Of a stretch of DNA of 25,044 nt, positions 1 through 8,144 are shown in pieces. Position numbers and translations under genes: made by a program. The stretch is taken from assembly GCA_016234425.1 (NCBI GenBank), contig JACRCA010000164.1, positions 1-25,044 on the forward strand, read 5' to 3'. The DNA comes from Deltaproteobacteria bacterium (GTDB lineage: Bacteria; Desulfobacterota; SM23-61). Below the pieces are notes generated by a model. That model made no database searches. It was not told where the DNA came from and saw only the letters and a list, made by a program, of their open reading frames with translations. How positions within the stretch are numbered: position 1 is the stretch's first letter; each line of letters begins with the position of its first letter.

Positions 1-401
1 AAAGAGAGGTCAAATTCCTGGCTCAGCCGCCGAAACCGATCCAGGGCCATGTCTGGATGCACCATAAGTGTTCTCACCTTGAAAGCCTTACGAAGCGCCG
101 TTACCTCATCAGGGGGAAACTCGGCTTTCCCCCTGGCCACCTTGTCCCAGGTGAAGTAGGAACTGTAATAGATGACCCGGACCTTATGTTTCTTGATCAC
201 AGGCTCCGCAGACCCACCCCGCGTGAAATTCCCCGTCTCCACTTCCTTGACCAGGAGAGCATAATCTCTTTTTCTTTTTTTGATGAGGATCGGCGTCACG
301 TCCTTATAGGCATCCAAATTCAGCTTCGGATAGAGGGAGCTCTCTTCCAAACGAAGGCCAATTTCCTTCCGGATCGCTTTCAAATCAGTAATCAGTTCCA
401 T
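1..401 (-). CDS. Hypothetical protein, partial (N-terminal 133 residues; runs off the left edge)
   Basis: An open minus-strand frame without stop runs from 401 to the window edge. Its product begins MELITDLKAIRKEIG. The start is chosen because a GAAAGGAG ribosome site (411-418) lies 9 nt upstream. An in-frame ATG at 407 is possible but only 3 nt from that site. The TGA of the amino-acid dehydrogenase overlaps the ribosome site, so the two genes are probably one transcript. The visible part is charged and Lys/Arg-rich, with no signal peptide or membrane segment. It contains a run VRVIYYSSYFTWDKVARG around residues 74-91. I do not recognise the family and propose no function. Confidence 0.6.
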   Translation of the reverse strand, partial: MELITDLKAIRKEIGLRLEESSLYPKLNLDAYKDVTPILIKKRKRDYALLVKEVETGNFTRGGSAEPVIKKHKVRVIYYSSYFTWDKVARGKAEFPPDEVTALRKAFKVRTLMVHPDMALDRFRRLSQEFDLS

Positions 402-416
402 GCCCATGCACTCCTT

Positions 417-1574
417 TCATCCCTTTTTCGTCTTCGGGAATCGTCCCCGAAGCTCCATCGCCTTCCGTACCCTCTCTTGGGATATGGAAAGGGCCACCTC
501 CCGCGGCAGCCGCTTGCTCCTCTTCGACTCCTCCAACACCATGGCCACGTTCTTCCACATCTTCCGCTTCACTGTATCATACACTTCCTGAGGATCCAGG
601 ATATCGCAGGAATACCGGTTGTCCATGGCCTTACCCGCTCCCATCACCGCCCCAGCATTGGCCACAAAATCCGGTACAATTAAAACCTCCTTCTCATGGA
701 AATACTTCTGAGCTTCCTCGGTCGTCGGGAAATTGGCCCCCTCCACGATCATCCTGGCCTTGATACTCTTCATGTTCTTCCCAGTAATCACGTCTCCCGT
801 GGCCCCAGGGATGAGGACATCCACCTCTAACTCCAGCTCCTTACCCAAAGGAATCTGCTGCCCTCGCCCATATTTCAAAATTGCCTTGTCCCCCCACTTC
901 TCCTTGAGGGATAAAAGCTTGTCCACGTCCAACCCTTTCGGATCGTAAAGCGCTCCTTCAATCGAGGAAATGGCTACCACCTTAGACCCTTTCTCCTTGA
1001 TGAACTTGGCCGTAAAAGCACCCACCGCCCCAAATCCCTGAATGGAAACCACAGCCTTGTTCAACTCAACGCCCCGGTAGGGAGCCGCACACTCCGCCGC
1101 CTCAACGACTCCATACCCTGTAATCCCCAGCTCATCATAAGGCAAACCCCCAAGCTCCGCCGGCGTCCCCACCGCCGCCTTCATGTCCTCCGCCTCATCC
1201 AGAGCAATCGCCCCATCCCTCTCCGCAAACCCCATATCATTCCCAAAAACATACTCATCAGGAAGAAACTTGCGGATCTTCTTCACATAGGCCCGAATGA
1301 TCTCCTCCTTCTGGGGAGACTTGGGGTCATTGCGGATGCCCGCCTTGGCGCCTCCAAGGAAAATATCAGCCATGGCCCACTTCCAGGTCATGGTCCGAGC
1401 TAAACGAAAGCAATCCAGAAGGGTCATGTTCGGGTCCATCCGGCAGCCCCCTTTCCCTGGGCCTCGGGCCGTGTTGTCGATCACCACCATTCCTTTCATC
1501 CCGGTCTTGGTATCATGCACCACAATGATCTTCTCGGGTCCCCATTGGTCCATCCATTCAAACACTTCTGACAT
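417..1574 (-). CDS. Glu/Leu/Phe/Val dehydrogenase family protein
   Basis: This is an NAD(P)-dependent amino-acid dehydrogenase that interconverts an amino acid and its 2-oxo acid plus ammonium in the cytoplasm. Seen in the sequence: the substrate-binding segment GPGKGGCRM (residues 38-46, Lys41), the catalytic Lys77 in LGGAKAGI, an Asp113 in GNDMG at the usual catalytic Asp position, the Rossmann motif GFGAVG (180-185), VEGANFPTT (277-285) and PDFVANAGAV near 301. At 385 residues it is shorter than hexameric glutamate dehydrogenases, mainly at the N terminus. The usual GGAKGG is GGAKAG here. Start: AGGAGGG lies a few bases upstream of ATG 1574. It follows a terminator and probably has its own promoter. 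The true substrate (glutamate or a branched-chain amino acid) cannot be told from sequence. Confidence 0.88.
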   Translation of the reverse strand: MSEVFEWMDQWGPEKIIVVHDTKTGMKGMVVIDNTARGPGKGGCRMDPNMTLLDCFRLARTMTWKWAMADIFLGGAKAGIRNDPKSPQKEEIIRAYVKKIRKFLPDEYVFGNDMGFAERDGAIALDEAEDMKAAVGTPAELGGLPYDELGITGYGVVEAAECAAPYRGVELNKAVVSIQGFGAVGAFTAKFIKEKGSKVVAISSIEGALYDPKGLDVDKLLSLKEKWGDKAILKYGRGQQIPLGKELELEVDVLIPGATGDVITGKNMKSIKARMIVEGANFPTTEEAQKYFHEKEVLIVPDFVANAGAVMGAGKAMDNRYSCDILDPQEVYDTVKRKMWKNVAMVLEESKRSKRLPREVALSISQERVRKAMELRGRFPKTKKG

Positions 1575-1631
1575 GGCGATTCCCTCCTATTTTTTAATTT
1601 TTGGATTATCCCTGTTACTTCAAGGTAGCTA

Positions 1632-1661
1632 TTATTAGCACGATCTCTGTCGATAAGACAA
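1632..1661 (-). promoter_or_regulatory. Possible promoter of the amino-acid dehydrogenase gene
   Basis: On the minus strand, TTGTCT (1656-1661) and TAATAA (1632-1637) are 18 bp apart. The pair lies between the terminator at 1679-1705 and the gene start at 1574, where a promoter is needed. The match is moderate. Confidence 0.35.
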
Positions 1662-1678
1662 GAGACATTCGGCCAAAC

Positions 1679-1705
1679 AAAAAGCCCGGTTCCCTCGGGC
1701 TTTTT
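1679..1705. terminator. Bidirectional rho-independent terminator
   Basis: AAAAAGCCCG and CGGGCTTTTT form a perfect 10-bp stem around a 7-nt loop. Its A/T flanks give a U-tract in either direction. It stands 32 bp after the stop of the acyl-CoA dehydrogenase gene and so ends that minus-strand operon before the amino-acid dehydrogenase gene. Confidence 0.9.
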
Positions 1706-1736
1706 GTTCTTCGCCAAGACGCCAAAATATGCGGGG

Positions 1737-2897
1737 CTATTTCTTTGGCTTTGGAGGTCTCTGGCTAAACCTTCGTTCGAAGATGCCTTCGGCAATGCGG
1801 TTTTTCATCATCTCGATCGATCCTCCCGCGATCATCCAGCCCCGGGTTCGACGCACCATATATTCCAGGGGAAACTCCCGCGAATAACCATAACCGCCCA
1901 GGATCTGCAATGCTTCATTCGCTACCTCGAATCCTGCTTGATTGCAGAAGGCTTTGGCGATAGAAATTTCCACTGCCGATGGCTTTCCGTCTGAAGCATT
2001 GACCACCGCCCGATAGAGCAACAGGCGGGCGGCATCCAGCTTTATCCTCATGTCCGCAAACTTCCATTGTAGCCCCTGAAACTCGCACAGGGGACGATCA
2101 AACTGGATTCGCTCCTTGGCATGTTTCACCGCGCGGTCAAAGGCAGCCTGGCCCAGGGCCAAGGAGCGGGTGGCATTGCCCGTGCGCTCAATGTTGAAGA
2201 CGGGCATCAGTCGCGTGAATCCATCTTCCCAAAGGAGGACATTTTCTTTCGGAACGCGGCACTCATCGAAGTACAACATGCAATGGGGCTCCCCGGACAT
2301 ATGCCGCTCGACCTTCCCCTGGGAAAAGCCGGGAGAATCCCTCTCCACAAGAACAGCGCCGGAAGTGCGCACATCATCGCCAAACCTGACCCAGACCGCG
2401 AAACAATGGGCATGGGAGCCATTGGAGTTGAAGATTTTGCTACCATTGATGACCACTTCCTCCCCTTCCACCCGGGCTTTAGTTCGCAAATCAGTGGCTG
2501 CCGAACCGGCATTGGGCTCGGACATGCCGAGGGTGATCAAACGTTCTCCGCGAAGTAAAGGGGGGAGAATCCGAGCTTTCAAATCTTTTGACCCGTAGAT
2601 GGACAGCTGGCGAATGGCCCCGAAGTTGGTGGCTTGCACTATATCACCCGTATGCGGGCAGACCTGGGAGATCTGCTCCAAGACCAAGACCGCGTCGAAA
2701 AGCGTTGCGCCCTGTCCCCCATCTTCTTCCGCAATGGTGATGCCTGTAAAGCCGTGCTCCGCCAGGATTTTAGCATTCTCCCAGGGATATTCACCCCTCT
2801 CCTCCCAGGTGAACGCCTTCGCTGCAAATTTTTCCTCGGCCAGCCTTCGGGCAGATTCCTGTAGGATCCTTTGTTCTTCTGTCAGTTTAAAATCCAT
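1737..2897 (-). CDS. Acyl-CoA dehydrogenase, LCAD/isovaleryl-type active-site layout
   Basis: A flavin-dependent acyl-CoA dehydrogenase of normal length (386 residues) that oxidises an acyl-CoA to the 2-enoyl-CoA and passes electrons to ETF. Seen: the N-terminal helical domain, the middle-domain segment LGMSEPNAGSAATD (123-136), the C-terminal KERIQFDRPLCEFQ (261-274) and QILGGYGYSREFPLE (331-345). The Glu of the common YEGT motif is absent; here the segment is IAGGS (356-360). Instead Glu237 in FNIERTGNA aligns with the catalytic base of isovaleryl-CoA and long-chain dehydrogenases, so the enzyme is probably active. Start: GAGGAGGAG just upstream of ATG 2897. It lies 28 bp after the acyl-CoA synthetase gene and is the last gene before the terminator. 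The substrate is unknown. Confidence 0.88.
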   Translation of the reverse strand: MDFKLTEEQRILQESARRLAEEKFAAKAFTWEERGEYPWENAKILAEHGFTGITIAEEDGGQGATLFDAVLVLEQISQVCPHTGDIVQATNFGAIRQLSIYGSKDLKARILPPLLRGERLITLGMSEPNAGSAATDLRTKARVEGEEVVINGSKIFNSNGSHAHCFAVWVRFGDDVRTSGAVLVERDSPGFSQGKVERHMSGEPHCMLYFDECRVPKENVLLWEDGFTRLMPVFNIERTGNATRSLALGQAAFDRAVKHAKERIQFDRPLCEFQGLQWKFADMRIKLDAARLLLYRAVVNASDGKPSAVEISIAKAFCNQAGFEVANEALQILGGYGYSREFPLEYMVRRTRGWMIAGGSIEMMKNRIAEGIFERRFSQRPPKPKK

Positions 2898-2925
2898 CTA
2901 TCTCCTCCTCAATTCGGCAATATGG

Positions 2926-5046
2926 TTATTCCATTACGACCAGGGCATCAACCGCTCGCACCCCTTTTCCTTTCTCGCAAACGATGAGAGGGTTAATATC
3001 TAACTCCAGAACCCGATCTCTTAAGTCCACGGCCAGCTGGGAGACGCGAGTGATGACATCGACGATGGCCTCGACATCCGCGGCTGGCTTGCCCCGAAAA
3101 CCTTTCAACAGTCGAGATCCCTTTATTTCCTCGATCATATCTCTGGCTTCTGCATCATTCACTGGAGCAAGTCGCAGAGCCACGTCATGGAAAAGTTCAA
3201 CGAAAATCCCGCCCAGACCAAACAGGACCACTGGTCCAAACTGCGAGTCCCGGCTGATCCCCACAATTACCTCTATTCCCTCGCGAATCATTTCCTGAAC
3301 CAGAACTCCCTGAATTTCAGCCTGGGAATTATACCCCTTAGCATTTTGCCTTACTTCAGCGTAAGCAGCAGTTACCTCTTCCGGAGACCGAAGGTTCAGG
3401 CGTACAGCCCCGGCTTCGGTCTTGTGCCGAATTTGAGGGGAAAGGATTTTCAGGGCCACGGGGTATCCTATCTCCCCAGCCATGGCCACGGCCTGGCCCA
3501 CATCCTGGGCAATCATTTCTCTGACCGTCGGAACCCCATATTCTCGCAGGAGGGCTTTTGCCTCATGCTCATTCAGGGTTCCCCTTTTCCCTGAAAGAAG
3601 AATCCGGACCTTCTCCCGATCGATGAATAGCGGCAGAGAGGCCACTGCTTTGCGTATAGCAACCTTTTCCAGGAAATCGCCTCGATCGATGAAATGCCTC
3701 AACGCTCTGGCACATCCCTCCGGGGTTTTGAATGTGGGGACACAATTCTCCTCCAGCAGCCGGAGAGCAACCTGGGCATCGGGGTTCAAGAAAGCAGCGA
3801 AGGGTCTGCTAAAGGATTTGTCCCTCTCCAGGATGGGTTTCACACCCATCTCTGGCTCGAACTGGCTGGAAGTTCCCACCACGGCCACGACCAGATCAAA
3901 GTTCTCATCTTTCAAGAAAAGATCCAAACTCTGGCGGTAACCCCCTCCAACTCCGGACATGGTTACGTCCAGAGGATTGGAAAGCGAAGCGAAGGTTGGA
4001 AGCCCCCGAGAGGCTTCTGCGATCGTCTCAGGAGAGGGGCTGGGAAATTCCATTCCCCAGAAGGCGCATTCATCAGCCAAGTGCATGGCTCCACCCCCAG
4101 TTGTGGTGACGATACCGATCCTTCGCCCTTTGGGGGGTGGAGATTTGGAAAATAATGCCGCCACTTCAATGAGGTCTTCCTGAGCATAGACGCGGGTTAT
4201 TCCCTTTTGCTTGAAGACCGCATTGTAGACCTCATCTGATCCTGTCAGAGCTCCAGTATGGGAAGCAGCGGCCTTGGCGCCCACCTCGGTGCGCCCGATC
4301 TTCAGGACCACAATGGGTTTACCTTTCTCTAAAGCCAGGTCGGCAACTTGCAGAAACCTGGGGATATTGCGGAAACCTTCCAAAAAAACAGCGATGACTT
4401 TGGTTTGGGGCTCCTCCAGGAAAAATTCGATGTAATCAGAAGCCTCCAGGTCCATTTCATTCCCCGTGGATATGATAGAACTAAAACCAATCTTGCGCCC
4501 CTCGGCGCGGGTAAGGAAGGCGCCGGTCATGCCGCCGCTTTGCGAGACGAGGCCGATCTTTCCAGGGGTGAGTTCATCGAGTTCCAGCGCTACCACAGGA
4601 GTTAGAGCTACTTTCCCGATAACATTTACGATCCCGGCAGAGTTGGGCCCGCAAATCCTCATCCCGCTCTCTTCCGCCAGCCTCTTGATCTCCTTCTGTC
4701 TCTCCTTGCCCTTTTCTCCGCTTTCTCCCAATCCGGCTGTATGGATGATTGCCGTACGCACACCCCGACCAATACACTCTTTGATGGCTTCAACCACTGC
4801 GGCGCTGGGGATCTGGATAAAGGCAATGTCTATCGCTTCTGGCAACTCGGAGATGCCAGGATAGCAGGGCAGACCAGCAAGCTCCTTGTATTTGGGATTA
4901 ACGGGATAAATTTTTCCCGCATACCCGTGCTTCAACAAATATTTCAGCGTCCTCCCGGTAAAGCGGGAAAAATCACCCGAGGCCCCGACAACAGCGATCG
5001 ATTTTGGGTTCAAGAGACAATGAACGGCCGCGATTGATTCCAGCAT
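2926..5046 (-). CDS. ADP-forming acyl-CoA synthetase (acetate-CoA ligase family, fused subunits)
   Basis: Interconverts an organic acid, CoA and ATP with acyl-CoA, ADP and phosphate. The 706 residues show the fused arrangement: a CoA-binding Rossmann domain (SIAVVGASGDFSRFTG, residues 16-31), succinyl-CoA-ligase-like domains (GPNSAGIVN 133-141; GLVSQSGGMTG 165-175), the predicted phosphohistidine His263 in AASHTGALTGSDEVY, and a C-terminal ATP-grasp domain from about residue 485, ending with ELDINPLIV. All key blocks are intact. Start: AAAGGA, 5-6 nt before ATG 5046. Flanked by acyl-CoA dehydrogenase (28 bp) and MmgE/PrpD (39 bp) genes, it fits an operon for activation of an imported organic acid or energy recovery from its acyl-CoA. 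The substrate cannot be read from sequence. Confidence 0.9.
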   Translation of the reverse strand: MLESIAAVHCLLNPKSIAVVGASGDFSRFTGRTLKYLLKHGYAGKIYPVNPKYKELAGLPCYPGISELPEAIDIAFIQIPSAAVVEAIKECIGRGVRTAIIHTAGLGESGEKGKERQKEIKRLAEESGMRICGPNSAGIVNVIGKVALTPVVALELDELTPGKIGLVSQSGGMTGAFLTRAEGRKIGFSSIISTGNEMDLEASDYIEFFLEEPQTKVIAVFLEGFRNIPRFLQVADLALEKGKPIVVLKIGRTEVGAKAAASHTGALTGSDEVYNAVFKQKGITRVYAQEDLIEVAALFSKSPPPKGRRIGIVTTTGGGAMHLADECAFWGMEFPSPSPETIAEASRGLPTFASLSNPLDVTMSGVGGGYRQSLDLFLKDENFDLVVAVVGTSSQFEPEMGVKPILERDKSFSRPFAAFLNPDAQVALRLLEENCVPTFKTPEGCARALRHFIDRGDFLEKVAIRKAVASLPLFIDREKVRILLSGKRGTLNEHEAKALLREYGVPTVREMIAQDVGQAVAMAGEIGYPVALKILSPQIRHKTEAGAVRLNLRSPEEVTAAYAEVRQNAKGYNSQAEIQGVLVQEMIREGIEVIVGISRDSQFGPVVLFGLGGIFVELFHDVALRLAPVNDAEARDMIEEIKGSRLLKGFRGKPAADVEAIVDVITRVSQLAVDLRDRVLELDINPLIVCEKGKGVRAVDALVVME

Positions 5047-5085
5047 AATTTTCCTTTCATCAACGAAAAAAAGTTACTCCCCGCC

Positions 5086-6474
5086 TCAAGCTAGAAGGCT
5101 GGTCAGCTCTCTGACATCTTTCACCTCTTCTAAGTTGCCGACTACATCCATGAGCGCTGTTAATTGCGCCCCCTTTATCGGCCGAACGGAGAAGCGGGCA
5201 CACTCCCGAAATTTTTCCTGGCACTCCTCCATGGTGAGGGGATGGCCCGGGCTTCCTTTAAATTTTTCCACTTCTTCGCGGTAGATTTTCCCGTCTAAAG
5301 TTTGGATCTCTACAATCACTGGCCCAAGGGAGTCTCGACTTTCCGGATTTAGATCTTGCAGGACTTTGACTTTCTCGCTCAATCTTTTAACCTCCGGGTC
5401 CCGGATAGCCGCCTCTTCGAAATCATTCAAAAATACCCTCCTTCTTAAGATGGCGGCCGCGGTGGTATAGGGAATGCTGAATTGGGCGTCCACTTGGGGA
5501 TCTCCCCTGATTTCAAACGGACGGCTGACGAGATCAAAAAACTTCAAGGTAGGAACATGGACTAAGACCTCCGAGACATCAGAGGGTTTTATGGAATGAT
5601 GGGAAACGATTCTTAAGGTAGCCTCGATGGAGCCGTGGGTGTACCGGCAGCAAGGATACGGTTTAAAACTCAAGTTCTCCCCTTCAAATCTCTGCCCTAA
5701 GTGATTTAACAGGTCCCCACGGGAATATGCCCCATTCCAATAAAGATTGAAGAAACCAAACTTCCCTTCCAAAACCTCCTTGGCGCCGGTAATACCCCCT
5801 TTGGCCAAAAAAGCAGATAAAGTCCCAGCCATTGCCGCGAAGGCTGGCTGCATCCTCTTGGTCAAGCTGAGATCGGCGACTACCTGCCGAGTCCCGCCAG
5901 CCTGACTGAGAGCGATCCCCAGGGCATTCCTCAATCCTTCAACTTCGAGACCAAGAATCTTCCCGCACGCTAAGGCCGCGCCAAAGATTCCGCAGACGGA
6001 TGTGCGGACAAATCCAGGCGGTTGTATGGAGAAATCACTTCCCTTCCCCACGGCAAGTCCTAATCGGCAGGTAAGGTCGACTCCGAGGGCTACAGCCGTG
6101 ATCAATGTCCTTCCAGAAACTCCTCCCCGGGCTTCGGCGCATGCCAAAGCGGATGGTAAGACGGCCACGTTGGCGTGAACCACCGCTCCATCGTGTGTAT
6201 CGTCGAAATCCCGCGCATGGGCCATGACACTGTTAGCGAGAGCCGCCTGGGGGGCAGGAACCTTCCCCCCGAAGACCAAGACCGTGGCCTCTTCCTTGCC
6301 CCCCCAATGACCCACGAGATCGACGACAGCCTGAACCCCGGGAGCGCTGGAACCAGCCAACGTGGTTCCCAGCGTGTCGAGAATAAATCGCTTGGTCATT
6401 TCTCTTGCTTCCGGTGGGATGCCCTCGAAGCCCATTCTCTCCGCATTTTCAGCGAATTCAACAACTACATCCAT
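5086..6474 (-). CDS. MmgE/PrpD family protein (dehydratase, decarboxylase or epimerase type)
   Basis: This family includes 2-methylcitrate dehydratase, cis-aconitate decarboxylase and iminodisuccinate epimerase, all acting on di- or tricarboxylates without iron-sulfur clusters. Seen: the family block AHARDFDDTHDGAVVHANVA (residues 85-104), corresponding to the usual DDTH and H-P-S region, and the second signature KPYPCCRYTHGSIEATL (271-287). Length 462 residues is normal. Start: AGGAAAGGTGG upstream of ATG 6474. It precedes the acyl-CoA synthetase gene by 39 bp and follows the CaiB/BaiF gene after a 148-bp gap. Together with tricarboxylate-type transporters nearby this suggests a carboxylic-acid substrate. 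The exact reaction is not determinable here. Confidence 0.88.
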   Translation of the reverse strand: MDVVVEFAENAERMGFEGIPPEAREMTKRFILDTLGTTLAGSSAPGVQAVVDLVGHWGGKEEATVLVFGGKVPAPQAALANSVMAHARDFDDTHDGAVVHANVAVLPSALACAEARGGVSGRTLITAVALGVDLTCRLGLAVGKGSDFSIQPPGFVRTSVCGIFGAALACGKILGLEVEGLRNALGIALSQAGGTRQVVADLSLTKRMQPAFAAMAGTLSAFLAKGGITGAKEVLEGKFGFFNLYWNGAYSRGDLLNHLGQRFEGENLSFKPYPCCRYTHGSIEATLRIVSHHSIKPSDVSEVLVHVPTLKFFDLVSRPFEIRGDPQVDAQFSIPYTTAAAILRRRVFLNDFEEAAIRDPEVKRLSEKVKVLQDLNPESRDSLGPVIVEIQTLDGKIYREEVEKFKGSPGHPLTMEECQEKFRECARFSVRPIKGAQLTALMDVVGNLEEVKDVRELTSLLA

Positions 6475-6622
6475 CGCAAACCACCTTTCCTTAAGAATCT
6501 ACTTAAAAGCTAGTCTCTTCTCTATTATTGAAAGGGACTTACCTAAAGTTTATTCCTTTGCCCCTCAAAAGCGCAAGACTCTTCAAAAGGACCAATTTTT
6601 TAATTGTTTCCCCCATTTCTGT

Positions 6623-7861
6623 TTAACTCTCCTCTCTCTCCTGAGCAATTTTTATAATTCCTCTCTCCTTTAGAGACTCGATCTTTTCAGGGGGATAGCC
6701 GAGGACTGTTGAAAGAATACCCTGCGTATGTTCCCCCAATCGAGGCGGACGGGAGAAGGAACCCAACGCAACCCCCTCCATTTTCAAAGGATTTCCGATG
6801 GTCTTAACTTTCTCCTTCCCCGGCCCATCGATCTCAACAATCATTTCTCGGGAAAAGACGTGAGGGTCCGTGAGAATCCGGTCTAAAGTATTGATGGGTC
6901 CGGCCGGGATTCCTGCTCGAGTAAGTATTTCAAGCCATTCATCTCCGCTCTTCTTTTGGAGGATACTTTCAATCATAGGAATGAGAACCGCTTTATTTTT
7001 TAATCGAGCTGAAGGAGTGCTGAAACGAGAATCTTGTACCCATTCCAGCTTTCCTAGTATCTCACAGAATTTTTCCCAGAAATGACCACGATGGGCAACG
7101 ATTACAATATAAATGTCTTTTGTCTTGAAGGCTTGGTAAACAACATTGGATTGATGTCCGGAGCCGATGGGACCGGGAATTTCACCCGAATGGAAAAAAT
7201 ATTGGGCAATGTAAGTTAGAAGATAGAGTTGGCCATCCAGAAGGGAAACCTCAATGCGTTGGCCCTTACCGGTCTTCTGCCGGGCAATGTAGGCGGACAA
7301 GATGCCATGTACGGCCAATAAACCTCCCAGAAGATCCCCAATAGGAATTCCAGACCTCACCGGAGGTCTTCCGGGCTCCCCTGTGATGGACATTCCGCCG
7401 CTCATAGCCTGGACAATGAGATCGTAACCCGGTCGGTCACGATAAGGGCTGGTATAGCCGAAGGTTGAAACCGAGCAACAAATAATCTTTGGATTGTAGA
7501 GTTTCAGGTTCTCATAGTCGATTTTTAATCGGGTCAGCACCCCTGGACGGAAGTTATCATAGACCACATCAGAGTGAGTAACCAATTCATAGAAGACTTC
7601 AAGACCCTCAGAAGATTTAAGATCCAGAGCCAAACTTTTTTTATTGCGGTTGATGGACCAGAAATATGCACTGTCTTCTCCATAGAAATAGGGAGGAATG
7701 ATTCGCGTCTCATCTCCCTTCAACGATTCCACTTTGATGATCTCGGCTCCTAGGTCTCCCATCAGCATAGACCCGATAGGGCCAGCAAGCATTTGGGTCA
7801 AATCCAGGACCCGTATTCCATGGAGTGGGGAGCTTTGGTCATTCCTTGCCAATTCCGACAT
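6623..7861 (-). CDS. CaiB/BaiF family CoA-transferase
   Basis: Class III CoA-transferase that moves CoA between carboxylic acids through an aspartyl-CoA mixed anhydride. Seen: the N-terminal GIRVLDLTQMLAGPIGSMLM (residues 15-34), DLGAEIIKVE (36-45), the NRNKKSLALDL block (71-81), DNFRPGV (102-108) and the predicted catalytic Asp147 in RPGYDLIVQAMSG. Size (412 residues) fits the family. ATG 7861 is preferred because AAGGAG lies about 11 nt upstream. A GTG at 7870 is in frame but only 2 nt from that site. It heads the minus-strand CoA gene run and lies downstream of selenoprotein gene 1 after a 283-bp gap. The substrate is unknown; succinyl-CoA-type donors are common in the family. Confidence 0.9.
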   Translation of the reverse strand: MSELARNDQSSPLHGIRVLDLTQMLAGPIGSMLMGDLGAEIIKVESLKGDETRIIPPYFYGEDSAYFWSINRNKKSLALDLKSSEGLEVFYELVTHSDVVYDNFRPGVLTRLKIDYENLKLYNPKIICCSVSTFGYTSPYRDRPGYDLIVQAMSGGMSITGEPGRPPVRSGIPIGDLLGGLLAVHGILSAYIARQKTGKGQRIEVSLLDGQLYLLTYIAQYFFHSGEIPGPIGSGHQSNVVYQAFKTKDIYIVIVAHRGHFWEKFCEILGKLEWVQDSRFSTPSARLKNKAVLIPMIESILQKKSGDEWLEILTRAGIPAGPINTLDRILTDPHVFSREMIVEIDGPGKEKVKTIGNPLKMEGVALGSFSRPPRLGEHTQGILSTVLGYPPEKIESLKERGIIKIAQEREES

Positions 7862-8011
7862 GATGGTCACTTCTCCTTTCTGTTTCCTGCGGGGATATTC
7901 CTTCGCCAGCTTCTGGCCGATATTGGCGAAAGTTCGGGTTGCAAAACATGAAAATTCCTGCTACATGGCTGGCTTTTCGCGTCTGCGCTTGTTCCGGGTC
8001 ATTTCCCTTCT

Positions 8012-8032
8012 CCGCGGAATCCTGATTCGCGG
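8012..8032. repeat. Inverted repeat in the gap between selenoprotein gene 1 and the CoA-transferase gene
   Basis: CCGCGGAATC and GATTCGCGG form a stem of about 9 bp with one bulged G and a CT loop. There is no U-tract on either side, so it is not a standard terminator. The surrounding gap (7862-8144) shows no convincing gene on either strand. The hairpin could stabilise or process a transcript. Confidence 0.4.
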
Positions 8033-8144
8033 CTGTCGATCCCTTCACCACCTGGGACCTTATTTTTTCCGCATCGCTGTGCACAGCCCCGAGAAAATAA
8101 TTCCCTGCTCAAAGCCTTGCGGGAGATTTTATAGGAGAAATCAT

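Noticed and set aside
57..683. 208-residue plus-strand ORF
   Set aside because: It is antisense to the partial hypothetical gene and the amino-acid dehydrogenase and has no family features.
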